Below, piece after piece: positions 1-7,457 of a stretch of 55,205 nucleotides of DNA. Source of the stretch: a virus. Numbering within the stretch: the stretch's first letter is position 1; every line of letters starts with the position of its first letter. Location of the stretch: IMG/VR virus record IMGVR_UViG_3300021437_000025, positions 1 through 55,205 of that record; one strand, given 5' to 3'. The notes below the pieces were generated by a model that worked only from the letters and a program-made list of their open reading frames with translations, was not told where the DNA came from and did not search any database. The translations under genes and the position numbers were made by a program.

Positions 1-1
1 G

Positions 2-181
2 ATCTATCAAGCCAAGCAGCAGATCGTCAGCGCCATAGCAGGAGGCCGTACCGACTTGCTCGGCGTCGTCAAGATCGACGAAGCCGCCATCTGCAAACTC
101 GCAAAAGCGTTGAAATCAGCAATGAGTGTCCCCGGTTACGTCGCCGTCAACCGTCCCATCGAAGCCGGGTCCCGCCGTTAA
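2..181 (+). CDS. C-terminal end of the coiled-coil phage protein that begins at 54345
   Basis: This is the end of the gene starting at 54345. The reading frame at the right edge matches codons beginning at base 2 and runs to a TAA at 179-181, giving a joined protein of about 301 residues. The segment seen here follows the long charged coiled coil and is a small globular region. The gene lies directly after the RecT-like and RecB-like genes and before the nuclease-like gene at 229. Its function is unknown; the position suggests an accessory role in recombination or replication. Confidence 0.8.
   Translation: MYQAKQQIVSAIAGGRTDLLGVVKIDEAAICKLAKALKSAMSVPGYVAVNRPIEAGSRR
6..136. repeat. Terminal overlap, left copy (circular genome closure)
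   Basis: Bases 6-136 match 55075-55205 with one difference (C at 132, A at 55201). The first five bases do not match. This is what a circular or circularly permuted genome gives on assembly and implies a unique length of about 55,069 bp. A true short terminal repeat cannot be excluded, but the overlap lies inside one continuous gene, which argues for simple circularity. Confidence 0.85.
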
Positions 182-228
182 GGAGGCACGGTGAGCAAAA
201 GACGATAAGCAGGAGGAGACATCCGCAG

Positions 229-777
229 GTGAAAAAATGGACTGAAGAGCGCGTCGCCTACGCAGTCGCCAGATGTATATTTCCGTGGCGAAGATATGTC
301 GTCGTCCCTAATGTATATTGGGGACTGCTCCCACACGAAGCCGACCTCGCCGTGTTGTCGGACGCCGGCTGGTTGTCGGAAGTCGAGATCAAGATCAGAG
401 TCTCAGACTTCCGGAATGACGCCAAGAAAGCCAAGCATAAATCGCCCGGCCTCTCCGTGCGCGGAGACTGCATCACCGATTTTTATTACGCCATGCCTGC
501 CGATATATGGGCAAAGTCAAATCCGGAATGGCTGCTGCTTGGCGCGGGATTGATCACGGTCGAAGCCAATCACACTTTTCCAGAACACGACATGGCCAAG
601 GTCGTACAAAAACCGATGGCGAGACCGACTGCGCGCAAACTTTCCGAAGCCGAAAGACTGCAACTAATCAGGCTTGGCTATCTCCGATATTGGAGCCGAC
701 GCGAAACCGCGGAAAACATGATCGCCGCAGCCTACGAAGGTGCCGCCGTAATCGCCAGATCGGCGGCAATGCCATGA
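229..777 (+). CDS. MmcB-like / PD-(D/E)XK putative nuclease
   Basis: A 182-residue protein. The N-terminal half carries the nuclease-like pattern EADLAVLS followed by EVEIKIR and SDFRNDAKKAKH, where the acidic residue and the E-x-K would be the metal-binding core of a PD-(D/E)XK fold as in MmcB-type proteins. The start is GTG at 229, chosen because an AGGAGG-like site lies about 12 bases upstream and the sequence then reads MKKWTEERV. It follows the recombination genes across the circular join, so a role in DNA repair or recombination fits. The family call comes from motif pattern only; the C-terminal 60 residues are not recognised. Confidence 0.6.
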   Translation: MKKWTEERVAYAVARCIFPWRRYVVVPNVYWGLLPHEADLAVLSDAGWLSEVEIKIRVSDFRNDAKKAKHKSPGLSVRGDCITDFYYAMPADIWAKSNPEWLLLGAGLITVEANHTFPEHDMAKVVQKPMARPTARKLSEAERLQLIRLGYLRYWSRRETAENMIAAAYEGAAVIARSAAMP

Positions 778-801
778 CGACATCAGAGGGAACGTTCGCC
801 A

Positions 802-1608
802 ATGGGCGATAAAACCGGCATCGCACGGTGTGACGCCACTTGGAATCCTGTGAGCGGCTGCAGTGCCGAGCGCGTTTTCCCACGCGCCTATAATATAAAA
901 TTGCATCTTGAACGACTCCACCAACCGCTGCATTGGCGAAAACCGCGTCGCATCTTCGTCAAATCCGATCTGTTCAATGATGCTGTACCTGCGGGCTTCA
1001 TAGAAAAAATTTTCCGCGTGATGGAACAGGCAAAGCACCACACTTTTCAGGTGCTCACAAAACGTCCTGCGCGCATGTTTGAATACATGACGCGATATGA
1101 CAAGGAAAAAATTGGACCGCCTCCGAAAGTCTGGCTCGGTATAAGCTGCGAGGACCAGGTCACTGCCGATGAACGCATCCCATTGCTGCTACAGACACCG
1201 GCTGCCGTGCGCTTCATCAGCGCCGAGCCGCTGCTTGGGCCGATTGATTTAACTCGACTCAGACCGGAAGGATTGACATGGCAGGACGCACTCACAGGAC
1301 GTGTTCATGCTGGACCAGGTGTATGGGGAAGGGAACATAAACTCGACTGGGTCATCGCCGGCGGCGAGAGCGGCCCCAATGCGCGACCTTCGCACACAGA
1401 CTGGTTCATCAGCCTGCGTAACCAATGCATAGCTGCGCAAGTGCAGTTCTTTTTTAAACAATGGGGCGAATATCTAGGCGCAGGTCAGGATGGCGATCCC
1501 AATCATAGGCCGTTTCACGTCAATTCCAGCGATGCACCAATCCGCATCGGCAAAAAAGCCGCCGGTCGCCTGCTAGACGGCCGCGAGTGGAACGAGTTTC
1601 CAAGCTGA
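802..1608 (+). CDS. Gp37/Gp68 (DUF5131) family phage protein lacking its cysteine cluster
   Basis: A 268-residue protein with the family landmarks in order: TWNPVSGC near residue 14, LHWRKPRRIFV, SDLF, HTFQVLTKRPARM, VWLGISCEDQ, FISAEPLLG, WVIAGGESGPNARP and FFFKQWGEY. Family members normally continue after the first Cys with a segment of the type SPGCxNCYAE, resembling a radical-SAM cysteine cluster. Here the text jumps from GC straight to SAERVFPRAY, so two conserved Cys are absent without a break in frame, and the usual VNSMSDLF is shortened to VKSDLF. The family is common in phages and its biochemical role is unsettled; this copy may be inactive or altered. Confidence 0.8.
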   Translation: MGDKTGIARCDATWNPVSGCSAERVFPRAYNIKLHLERLHQPLHWRKPRRIFVKSDLFNDAVPAGFIEKIFRVMEQAKHHTFQVLTKRPARMFEYMTRYDKEKIGPPPKVWLGISCEDQVTADERIPLLLQTPAAVRFISAEPLLGPIDLTRLRPEGLTWQDALTGRVHAGPGVWGREHKLDWVIAGGESGPNARPSHTDWFISLRNQCIAAQVQFFFKQWGEYLGAGQDGDPNHRPFHVNSSDAPIRIGKKAAGRLLDGREWNEFPS

Positions 1609-1633
1609 AAAATAGACACCGTTCGAGTGCAGC

Positions 1634-1834
1634 ATGAAAGATATCGCCACCAAACCAACCCATGACTATTCTGACAATCTGGAAGAGTTGGCATGGCTTT
1701 TTAATCAGGCCGTCAATCGCGGTTACAATAATCTCAATGAACTGTTGGCCAAGAATCCAGGTTTTTATATATATCTTGCAATTTTATGGCGGCGTTATAA
1801 CCCATACAAATTAAATGATGGAGATACGAAATGA
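1634..1834 (+). CDS. Small hypothetical protein
   Basis: A 66-residue protein, not recognised. It is moderately acidic at the N terminus and aromatic-rich in the second half (YIYLAILWRRYNPYKL), with no clear membrane segment. Its last codons overlap the ATG of the next gene (ATGA type), so the two are probably translationally coupled. It sits 25 bases after the Gp37/Gp68-like gene in the same early rightward operon. AT content is visibly higher here than in the flanking genes, which may indicate a separate origin. Confidence 0.6.
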   Translation: MKDIATKPTHDYSDNLEELAWLFNQAVNRGYNNLNELLAKNPGFYIYLAILWRRYNPYKLNDGDTK

Positions 1835-2181
1835 CGATAAAGTTCTATGGCCATGTAGAAAAGATAGCTTGCGGACGCAGAAATAAAGTTTTGCTCACTT
1901 TGTACGCGTCAACGGAGGTTTGCACATCAAATCCGATCCTAATTGAAGTTACAAAAGGTGAAGCAGAGTTATATCGTCCAGGTGTGAAGGTCGAATTTAC
2001 GATTGATAGGATGATTGAAGGCATAAAGGATGGGATGGAGAGGGCACTAGAAATCTTAATTAAAGCATGGCCGCGTGCACATAATTATGCCAGTGATAAT
2101 GCCTATATTTATCATGCACAAGATGCGGTCAGAGAAAAAATTATACAAGCAATAAGAGCCGAGGCCGAGAAGATTAACTGA
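1831..2181 (+). CDS. Hypothetical protein, possible beta-barrel N-terminal domain
   Basis: A 116-residue protein, not recognised. The first 65 residues alternate in a beta-strand style (FYGHVEKIACGRRNKVLLTLYA, then EVTKGEAELYRPGVKVEFTI) that would suit a small barrel. The remainder is helical, with repeated hydrophobic positions and a charged end (REKIIQAIRAEAEKI). The start overlaps the preceding stop by four bases and its own stop overlaps the next ATG (TGATG), so it belongs to the early operon. It could bind nucleic acid, but no motif proves this. Confidence 0.6.
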   Translation: MTIKFYGHVEKIACGRRNKVLLTLYASTEVCTSNPILIEVTKGEAELYRPGVKVEFTIDRMIEGIKDGMERALEILIKAWPRAHNYASDNAYIYHAQDAVREKIIQAIRAEAEKIN

Positions 2182-2264
2182 TGAACACCAGCGTCATCGC
2201 CGCCACCGGCCCGGATGTAAGTGCTACGGCGATCATCATTCAAAATGAGCCGGATGCATTCTGA
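2181..2264 (+). CDS. Possible 27-residue small ORF
   Basis: A 27-codon frame beginning at an ATG that overlaps the preceding stop (TGATG) and ending at TGA 2262-2264, ten bases before the next gene. It encodes a short Ala/Ile-rich peptide without recognisable features. Coupled spacing is the only support, and it may be untranslated spacer. Confidence 0.25.
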   Translation: MNTSVIAATGPDVSATAIIIQNEPDAF

Positions 2265-2273
2265 GCATTTTCC

Positions 2274-2495
2274 ATGACACATCAGCCCGCTGATACATGC
2301 CGGCATTGCCATCAGCTCCTAACGCGCCGTAGAGCGTGGCAGAAGTTCTGCTCCGCTGACTGCCGGCGGGGATATAACCGCGCCGCACTACAGAAAGAAG
2401 CAGCCGAGGCCCTTGAAATAGTTGAGGCCATTGAAGGCAGACTGGGGCGGGCCTGGCTCAAGGCGTTGAAGGACACACTATGCAAGGCGGCGTAG
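2274..2495 (+). CDS. Small zinc-finger-like protein
   Basis: A 73-residue protein. The N-terminal 40 residues contain CRHCHQLL and FCSADCRRGYN, a Cys4 arrangement (C-x2-C, then C-x3-C) typical of small treble-clef or zinc-ribbon proteins. The C-terminal half is a helix (EAAEALEIVEAIEGRLGRAW). It lies just before the excisionase-like and integrase genes and overlaps the next start by 16 bases. It may be a DNA-binding helper of integration or excision control, but no function can be assigned from sequence. Confidence 0.6.
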   Translation: MTHQPADTCRHCHQLLTRRRAWQKFCSADCRRGYNRAALQKEAAEALEIVEAIEGRLGRAWLKALKDTLCKAA

Positions 2496-2776
2496 AGCCA
2501 AAATGCCTACCGTTGGTGGAAGCCGCGGCATTCGTGAGAGTCGAGGTTGACGACTTCCGGCGGCTTGCCCCATCCTACGGCATCCGCCCGTTCAAGTTTA
2601 TGGGCGTGGACATGTACAGACTGGCAGACATCGAGGCGGCGCTCAATCACGCATGGCAACAATATACCAGCGAGGCCGGATATGGTGGCTCAACGACGCG
2701 GGCCGGAGGTCGAGCCTTCACACTGCTTCCGAGGCCGAAGCCCAGGCGGCGCTCGTCACCAGCATCCATGTCCTGA
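2480..2776 (+). CDS. Excisionase-like helix-turn-helix protein overlapping the integrase start
   Basis: A 98-residue frame. Residues 10-55 resemble the winged-helix/MerR-type fold of excisionase-like proteins: LPLVEAAAFVRV, a turn, DDFRRLAPSYGIRPFKF, then MYRLADIEAAL. The last 40 residues are Gly/Arg/Pro-rich and lie inside the integrase reading frame, a 124-base overlap that is large for a phage. The position directly upstream of int supports a role as the directionality factor for excision. The C-terminal tail may be untidy coding forced by the overlap. Confidence 0.55.
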   Translation: MQGGVEPKCLPLVEAAAFVRVEVDDFRRLAPSYGIRPFKFMGVDMYRLADIEAALNHAWQQYTSEAGYGGSTTRAGGRAFTLLPRPKPRRRSSPASMS

Positions 2777-3609
2777 CCGGCACAGCCGCCGGGCCGCTGT
2801 TCTCTCTGTGGGCTGTGGAATACTGCCAGTGGCACTCGCAGGAATACCCTGATTCATATTTCCGCACCGAGCAGGCAATTCGCTCGCACTTAATGCCGTT
2901 TTTCGGTGGCCTTCCCATCGGCTCGATCACACGCCAACACCTTGAAATCTACAAACATATGCGGCTTGCCGCCGGCGCCGCACCAGCCACCGTCATCAAG
3001 GAAATGCGTGTTTTACAGGCATCCATCAACAAGGCTGTGGCATGGGAAGTCATCCCGCGCAACCGTGCCGCTGGCGTCGATCCGCCGCGCAACTTAAACA
3101 GCCGGCCGCCGCGCTGGTACACTAGGTCAGAGCTGTCCGCGATCTACAATGCCGATCAGTTACACGCACACATTTGGCGGCTGTACGCGAACACTGGGAT
3201 GCGACGCATGGAGGGACTGCACTTGCGCCGGCCGGACGTGGGCAAAGAAGTTATCAAAATCGTGAGTGAGACTGACGCTCGCACCAAGTCTGCAAAGTAT
3301 CGGATCGTGCCGATCACACCAGGGGCACGGATTGCATTGGAGGGACTGCGAAGTGACAGTCAGTACGTGATGCCGCAACTCGCGCCGGAAAGCCTATCGC
3401 GCGCCTTTTCACAGACACTTGATAACTGCGGGCTGGATGGTTCGCTGCACTGCCTGCGGCATACCTACGGCTCGCATCTTGTCATGGCTGGCGTGCCATT
3501 GCGCACAATACAGGTTCTGATGGGACACTCAACAGTGCGCGTCACCGAGCAATACGCACACGTTGATGAGTCCCACCTGATCAGCAAAGCGTCGCTGCTT
3601 TCACTGTGA
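2653..3609 (+). CDS. int: Tyrosine site-specific integrase
   Basis: A 318-residue tyrosine recombinase that would integrate and excise the phage at attB/attP. An N-terminal arm-binding start (MATIYQRGRIWWL) is followed by a core-binding domain and a C-terminal catalytic domain: TGMRRMEGL with the first Arg near 184, H276-x2-R279 in HCLRHTYGSH, H302 in LMGHST, and the nucleophile Y311 in EQYAHV. All catalytic positions are present, so it should be active. It is the last gene of the early rightward operon and ends 52 bases before a tRNA-Glu-derived attP core. Confidence 0.95.
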   Translation: MATIYQRGRIWWLNDAGRRSSLHTASEAEAQAALVTSIHVLTGTAAGPLFSLWAVEYCQWHSQEYPDSYFRTEQAIRSHLMPFFGGLPIGSITRQHLEIYKHMRLAAGAAPATVIKEMRVLQASINKAVAWEVIPRNRAAGVDPPRNLNSRPPRWYTRSELSAIYNADQLHAHIWRLYANTGMRRMEGLHLRRPDVGKEVIKIVSETDARTKSAKYRIVPITPGARIALEGLRSDSQYVMPQLAPESLSRAFSQTLDNCGLDGSLHCLRHTYGSHLVMAGVPLRTIQVLMGHSTVRVTEQYAHVDESHLISKASLLSL

Positions 3610-3661
3610 TATTGAATCGCACAGCACAGTGCGGAGATATTTCACTCAACCTATTGATTAC

Positions 3662-3709
3662 TGGCGTCCCCAGCGGGAGTCGAACCCGCGTTACCGCCGT
3701 GAAAGGGCG
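3662..3709 (-). other. attP: Phage attachment site attP: 3' half of a tRNA-Glu gene
   Basis: Read on the minus strand, these 48 bases are the anticodon arm (CCCTTTCACGG, anticodon TTC), T arm (GGTTCGACTCC) and acceptor end with encoded CCA of tRNA-Glu. There is no 5' half, so it is not a functional tRNA. Its place 52 bases past int is the classic layout for a phage whose crossover site rebuilds the host tRNA gene. The next 120 bases are AT-rich and could hold integrase arm sites. No second copy was seen in the window, as expected for the excised circle. Confidence 0.9.
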
Positions 3710-3866
3710 CATAATGTTATAAATTAAACAATTAGTTACGACGTTTTAACATCACAATTTGACACAGTGAAAATGACTGTTGATGGTGCTTCGATGCCCA
3801 CTATTTTGCAAAAGTGTGGGCAATTTATAGTCAGCATGAGGCGTACCCGTTTCCACGGACACGTGG

Positions 3867-4730
3867 TTAAGAAACAACCGCCCGCTCTTCATAGCGCACC
3901 GGGCTCACATAGTCGAGCGTTTCGTGCAGCCGTTGCCGGTTGTAGAACGCCTCGATCCACTCGAAGAGTGTACTTCTCGCTTCGTTTCGGGTCTTGAAAT
4001 CGTGATCCCAGATGAGTTCATTTTTAAGGCCCGAGAAGAAGCTCTCGGCGCAAGCGTTGTCGTAGCAGTCGCCCTTGCGGCTCATGCTCGGAAGCATGCG
4101 GTAGGCCTTGAGGATTGCCCGGTAAGCGGCGCTCGCGTACACGATGCCCTGGTCGGTGTGGTGGATAAGGCCGGGTCCCGGTTGCCTTCGTTCGATCGCC
4201 ATCACCAAGGCGTCCGTGGCGAGCTGCCGGTTGTGGCGCTCACTCATGGCCCAACCGACGACCCGGCGCGAGTAGAGATCGAGCAGCACAGCCAGGTAGA
4301 GCCAGCCTTCGCGGGTCGGGATAAAGGTGATATCGCCCACCCACACCCGGTCCGGGACGCCCACGGCGAACTGTCGATCCAGCAGATTCGGGGCCGTGGG
4401 CTCGCTGTTGCGAGCGGCATAGGCGAACCGAAAGCGGCGCCGACGGCGGGCTTCGATGCCGTGAAGCCGTCGCAGCCGTGCCACCCGGTTGTGGCCGCAA
4501 CGGATACCTTGGTCTGTGAGTGCGCGCCAGGATTTCACGATCCCATAGGCCTCGCGGGAACGGACATGGATCTCGCGAATGCGCGTGAGCAAGCACCGGT
4601 TCCGCTGCACACGACCGCTCTCGGGCCTGTTCTTCCAGCCGTAATAGCCGCTCCGGGACACCTGTAACGCCCGGCACATCGCCGTCACGCGGTGCTCGGC
4701 TTCGTGGTCGTCGATGAACCGGTATCTCAC
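3867..4730 (-). CDS. IS3-family transposase OrfB (DDE integrase core)
   Basis: A 287-residue transposase subunit. It carries an N-terminal helical HTH_21-type segment (CRALQVSRSGYYGW) and an rve-type catalytic core with WVGDITFIPT (first D), IHHTDQG (second D) and NACAESFFSGLKNE (E), ending in an integrase-type tail (LHETLDYVSPVRYEE). The start is GTG at 4730, overlapping the stop of orfA. In IS3 elements OrfB is normally made as an OrfAB fusion by a -1 frameshift. OrfB looks intact, but the partner orfA is truncated here. Confidence 0.92.
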   Translation of the reverse strand: MRYRFIDDHEAEHRVTAMCRALQVSRSGYYGWKNRPESGRVQRNRCLLTRIREIHVRSREAYGIVKSWRALTDQGIRCGHNRVARLRRLHGIEARRRRRFRFAYAARNSEPTAPNLLDRQFAVGVPDRVWVGDITFIPTREGWLYLAVLLDLYSRRVVGWAMSERHNRQLATDALVMAIERRQPGPGLIHHTDQGIVYASAAYRAILKAYRMLPSMSRKGDCYDNACAESFFSGLKNELIWDHDFKTRNEARSTLFEWIEAFYNRQRLHETLDYVSPVRYEERAVVS

Positions 4731-4996
4731 GACGACTCTCTCGCGAAGTACTGCGCGGCCTTTTTTAAAATGACGTTCTCCTCCTTGAGGCGCGTGTTCT
4801 CGCGCTTGAGCACAGCGATCCCGGCCTCACGCCCGCTGCGACGCCCGTGGCCGGGAAACACGCCGTCCTTACCCTTGGCCTGCAACTGTTCCTGCCACTT
4901 GTAGAGCTGGTTGCGCCGGATACCGAGCTCTCGGGCGACCTCGGCCGCGGGTTTGCCAGAGGTCTCCAGCAGACGGACCGCCGTGAAATCTGGGAT
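4727..4996 (-). pseudogene. IS3-family OrfA, 5' truncated
   Basis: The minus-strand frame encodes the C-terminal 90 residues of OrfA: AVRLLETSGKPAAEVARELG and RRNQLYKWQEQL (helix-turn-helix), then a leucine-zipper-like ENTRLKEENVILKKAAQYF. The frame is open to the boundary with the phage gene at about 4998 but has no start codon, so the first residues and the right IS end have been lost. It ends in a stop overlapping the start of orfB. Confidence 0.85.
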
Positions 4997-4999
4997 GCC

Positions 5000-5338
5000 T
5001 CAGAAATTCTTGTAATCCCACACATGAATTGTACATGCCTGTCTAGCCAGGCGCTGAAATTCACCATTGTGCTCTACGCCGCTGACGCACGTTCCTGCGG
5101 CGTCTTGTTTAATGTGTATCATTTCATGTGCCATTACCGCAAGGAGCGTCTGTAGCGTTCCCACGCTGGCGCTGGATACGCGAATGGTGTGGTCACAATA
5201 ATCCGCCAGCTTTTGATGAGTTCCGATGACATGAAACTCTATGTCGTCTGAGTGCGGCAGATTCCAGCGTTTAAACGGTGGCGTAGTTCGGAGCAGATCA
5301 TACACTGCTGCCAACATTTCAGGGGTGATGTGGAGCAT
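5000..5338 (-). CDS. Phage metallopeptidase-like protein (HExxH)
   Basis: A 112-residue protein with MAHEMIHIKQD, an HExxH zinc-binding site in the SprT/ImmA-like style, followed by CVSGVEHNGEFQRLA, where the second His could complete the site. The start at 5338 (MLHITPEMLAAVYDLL) fits better than the upstream in-frame codon at 5383, which would double the overlap with the next gene. The IS3 remnant begins directly after its stop, yet the ending WDYKNF looks natural, so the protein is probably intact. It is the last gene of a leftward accessory operon; its substrate is unknown. Confidence 0.65.
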   Translation of the reverse strand: MLHITPEMLAAVYDLLRTTPPFKRWNLPHSDDIEFHVIGTHQKLADYCDHTIRVSSASVGTLQTLLAVMAHEMIHIKQDAAGTCVSGVEHNGEFQRLARQACTIHVWDYKNF

Positions 5339-5669
5339 AATCTGCGTACTCAACGGGGATGTTGTGCGCGGTGGCATGTTCAATTTCTGTCTTAAGGCCG
5401 CGCGAACTCTCCCACCCAGGCAATCTTAGAACGAGGAGTTTTTCAGCCAATGACAGAATGTTTAAATCCTGGTGCATCCAGAAATCATGATCCATGAGAA
5501 AGGCATCATCGAGATAGGCAGCGATTGGATGCGTGTGGGATATAGGGGAAAAGATGCGCTGTCCTTGCGACATGAGACGTGCAGCGAATTCATTGACCAT
5601 TTGGAAACGTAGCGCACGGACGGCTGCGCTGTGGTGGCTGTAAGGACAGCCGAGATAGATGTAGCTCAT
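5319..5669 (-). CDS. DUF1937 family protein (nucleoside deoxyribosyltransferase-like fold)
   Basis: A 116-residue protein beginning MSYIYLGCPYSH, with the pattern of the DUF1937 family: an N-terminal beta strand with CPYSH, FSPISHTHPIA in the middle, DHDFWMHQDL, and the C-terminal LRLPGWESSRGLKTEIEHA. The family shares a fold with nucleoside 2-deoxyribosyltransferases and is often found in phages, so a role in nucleotide handling is possible but unproven. It overlaps the metallopeptidase start by 20 bases and its own start overlaps the DUF6378 stop, showing a compact operon. Confidence 0.75.
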   Translation of the reverse strand: MSYIYLGCPYSHHSAAVRALRFQMVNEFAARLMSQGQRIFSPISHTHPIAAYLDDAFLMDHDFWMHQDLNILSLAEKLLVLRLPGWESSRGLKTEIEHATAHNIPVEYADYAPHHP

Positions 5670-6064
5670 TCATCCATCTCCGCCAGAGCTTCACCATAAT
5701 GTTTGTTCCATTCCTGTTCAGCCGCTGATCGTGCGATCACGCGATCTTGTGATGCGCAGTAATTTGCATCATCAATAATCGCCCTGCGCGCACGTTCCTC
5801 ATGCACCATATCCACTGTGCCGTAATAACCCGCACCATCGGTACAGGTGTCGCGTTTATGCTGTCCTGCCTCGCGGCTGCCTTTGATGCCACAAGCCATG
5901 AACAGGCCGATGAACTCAGGTTTAAACGGTACATCAATACCATAGGCCCTTTTAGTCAGTGCACGGAGAATATCGGCACTGCACTGGAAATCATCGAGCG
6001 GATGGCCGTAAGAATCCTGGCGGTCGCCATTAACCAGCTTATTTGCATTTTCAAGTATATTCAT
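5666..6064 (-). CDS. DUF6378 family phage protein
   Basis: About 132 residues when started at the ATG at 6064 (MNILENANKLVNG), which has a GGAG site 6-7 bases upstream; starts at 6076 and 6100 are also in frame. The hallmark is VNGDRQDSYGHPLDDFQ near the N terminus, then FKPEFIGLFMACGIKGSRE and KRDTCTDGAGYYG, typical of the phage DUF6378 family. Conserved acidic and basic residues suggest a small enzyme or nucleotide-binding protein, but no activity is established. It belongs to the same leftward accessory operon as its neighbours. Confidence 0.7.
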   Translation of the reverse strand: MNILENANKLVNGDRQDSYGHPLDDFQCSADILRALTKRAYGIDVPFKPEFIGLFMACGIKGSREAGQHKRDTCTDGAGYYGTVDMVHEERARRAIIDDANYCASQDRVIARSAAEQEWNKHYGEALAEMDE

Positions 6065-6338
6065 CAATGTCTCCATTGCGTGCCCTTGCGCGATCTTCAT
6101 GAGGGTTCATGAGTCTGCGCTCTATTTCGTGCGCGGCGTCATGTAACACTGCTATTGCATGGGAGAGGGAGGCGTATGACCAGCCTTGTTCAGGTTTGAG
6201 TGCGCCAGTTACCAAACGGGTTACACAGTAATTAACAGCGCCATAGTTCCTCTCTATTGGCGCTGATTTCAATGTAGTGATGAGCGCTTCCAAATCATCA
6301 TCAAACTGCTCCCTGTCATGTGTGGTGATGTATGGCAT
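6051..6338 (-). CDS. DUF6899 family small phage protein
   Basis: A 95-residue protein, MPYITTHDREQFDDDLEAL at the start and NYCVTRLVTGAL, SYASLSHAIAVLHDAAHEIERRL and PHEDRARARNGD later, matching the widespread phage protein annotated as DUF6899. It is all-helical in appearance with no catalytic motif visible. It sits between the metallophosphoesterase and DUF6378 genes with almost no spacing. Its function is unknown. Confidence 0.7.
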   Translation of the reverse strand: MPYITTHDREQFDDDLEALITTLKSAPIERNYGAVNYCVTRLVTGALKPEQGWSYASLSHAIAVLHDAAHEIERRLMNPHEDRARARNGDIDEYT

Positions 6339-6341
6339 TGG

Positions 6342-7457
6342 TCACGCTGCTTTCCTTTTGCGCAGGAAAGTCAGGTAATCTGTCGCTTCCTGCACATCCG
6401 GGAACAGGCGCATGCGTCCTGGAAGTGTGGGTGCCATAGGATTGCAGATTGCCGTGATCGATGCGCCGTATGCCTGAGCATCATGACCGAGGGCGGTCTG
6501 ATATGGGTCGAGATACTTGTAACCTCTGGCGCGCGCCAGCCAGTAAACATGGCCACGAGACGCGGATTCTTCCTCATGGAGTGCCCAGTTGTGCAGGTGT
6601 CCGCAAATATAAAGCGCGGCGGCCTCTTTCATCCGTGCAGCTTTTTGCGGGCCGTGCAGGGTGTTCCACATCGAATGACCCTCGAAATTATGCCGAACCC
6701 AAATTGGATAGGTGACGCCATTCGGCGTCTCTACGATGAATCGTGCCTCGTCATTCATCACCGGTACGCGCTCGCCCACGATTTCCTTGATGGTTTCGAT
6801 GAAGAAATTCCAGCCGTCGTGGTTGCCCATGACATGACATAGCCATTTGATGCCACTATCGCACAGGAACCATTTCAACAATTTTTTCGCAGTCGAACGC
6901 GATTGATCAGAATCAGCATAAAGGCGCATCAGACGCCCTACCCAGTTGTCCGTAAGATCGCCCACATTGATCCCGTACATGCCTGGCGTGGATGCGACGA
7001 TTTTTGAGTGTTCACGCAGCAACGTAATATTGCAGCCATTTGAATCAAGATGTGGATCGCCGAAATTGTTCAGGCCGAAAGGTAGATTATCCGGCATTTT
7101 GATGCGGAACCATCGCTCGGACTTCGCGCGCGCTATACGTTTTTCAAAGCGCCGGCACATGAAGTCCACCAGTTCATCGACAGGCAGATCATCTTCTGGG
7201 AACACTGGTAGTTCGGGCTTGGGTTCGTGGTGAGAAATTGGATCAGGATCGGTATGTTCGGCAACTGTCAAGCCGTAATACAGGCGCGCGCCTTCAAGTC
7301 TCGTTTGCAATGTGTTGCGTCCTATTCCAAGCGCATTGGCCGCCATGTTATACGCCGATGGCATGCCGCCCTTTTGATAGCCTTTTTCGTAGGCTTGCTT
7401 GAGGGCAGCGCAGGTTTGTTCAGCGCACTTGCGGGTGAGTTTTGGGTTGGACATCAT
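6342..7457 (-). CDS. Metallophosphoesterase with N-terminal helix-turn-helix
   Basis: A 371-residue protein. Residues 10-60 form a helix-turn-helix-like region (YNMAANALGIGRNTLQTRLE). The rest is a calcineurin-like phosphoesterase core: GDPHLD at 133-138, GDLTD at 166-170, GNHD at 211-214 and GHLH at 286-289, which together bind two metal ions. Such enzymes cut phosphomonoesters or diesters, and several phage versions act on nucleic acids. The HTH fusion suggests the enzyme is directed to DNA or self-regulated. It is the first gene of the leftward accessory group, just downstream of the tRNA. Confidence 0.8.
   Translation of the reverse strand: MMSNPKLTRKCAEQTCAALKQAYEKGYQKGGMPSAYNMAANALGIGRNTLQTRLEGARLYYGLTVAEHTDPDPISHHEPKPELPVFPEDDLPVDELVDFMCRRFEKRIARAKSERWFRIKMPDNLPFGLNNFGDPHLDSNGCNITLLREHSKIVASTPGMYGINVGDLTDNWVGRLMRLYADSDQSRSTAKKLLKWFLCDSGIKWLCHVMGNHDGWNFFIETIKEIVGERVPVMNDEARFIVETPNGVTYPIWVRHNFEGHSMWNTLHGPQKAARMKEAAALYICGHLHNWALHEEESASRGHVYWLARARGYKYLDPYQTALGHDAQAYGASITAICNPMAPTLPGRMRLFPDVQEATDYLTFLRKRKAA

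Larger units (their letters stand above)
3837..4998 (-). mobile_element. IS3-family insertion sequence, truncated at its orfA end
   Basis: The left end begins with TGAGGCGTACCC at 3837, followed by orfB and orfA on the minus strand in the usual overlapping arrangement. The orfA end is missing: its frame is open up to the stop codon of the phage metallopeptidase gene at 5000-5002, without a start codon or a matching terminal repeat. The element therefore cannot move by itself. No target duplication can be identified. It lies between attP and the leftward accessory genes, a tolerant site for insertions. Confidence 0.85.

Noticed and set aside
3662-3709. Functional tRNA-Glu gene
   Set aside because: Only the 3' half is present; the acceptor 5' strand and D arm are missing, fitting an attachment site.
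3924-4667. Long rightward frame opposite the IS3 transposase
   Set aside because: It is antisense to the DDE transposase, a common shadow in GC-rich IS elements.
6318-6842. Long rightward frame opposite the metallophosphoesterase
   Set aside because: It is antisense to a gene with four conserved metal-binding motifs and has no motif of its own.
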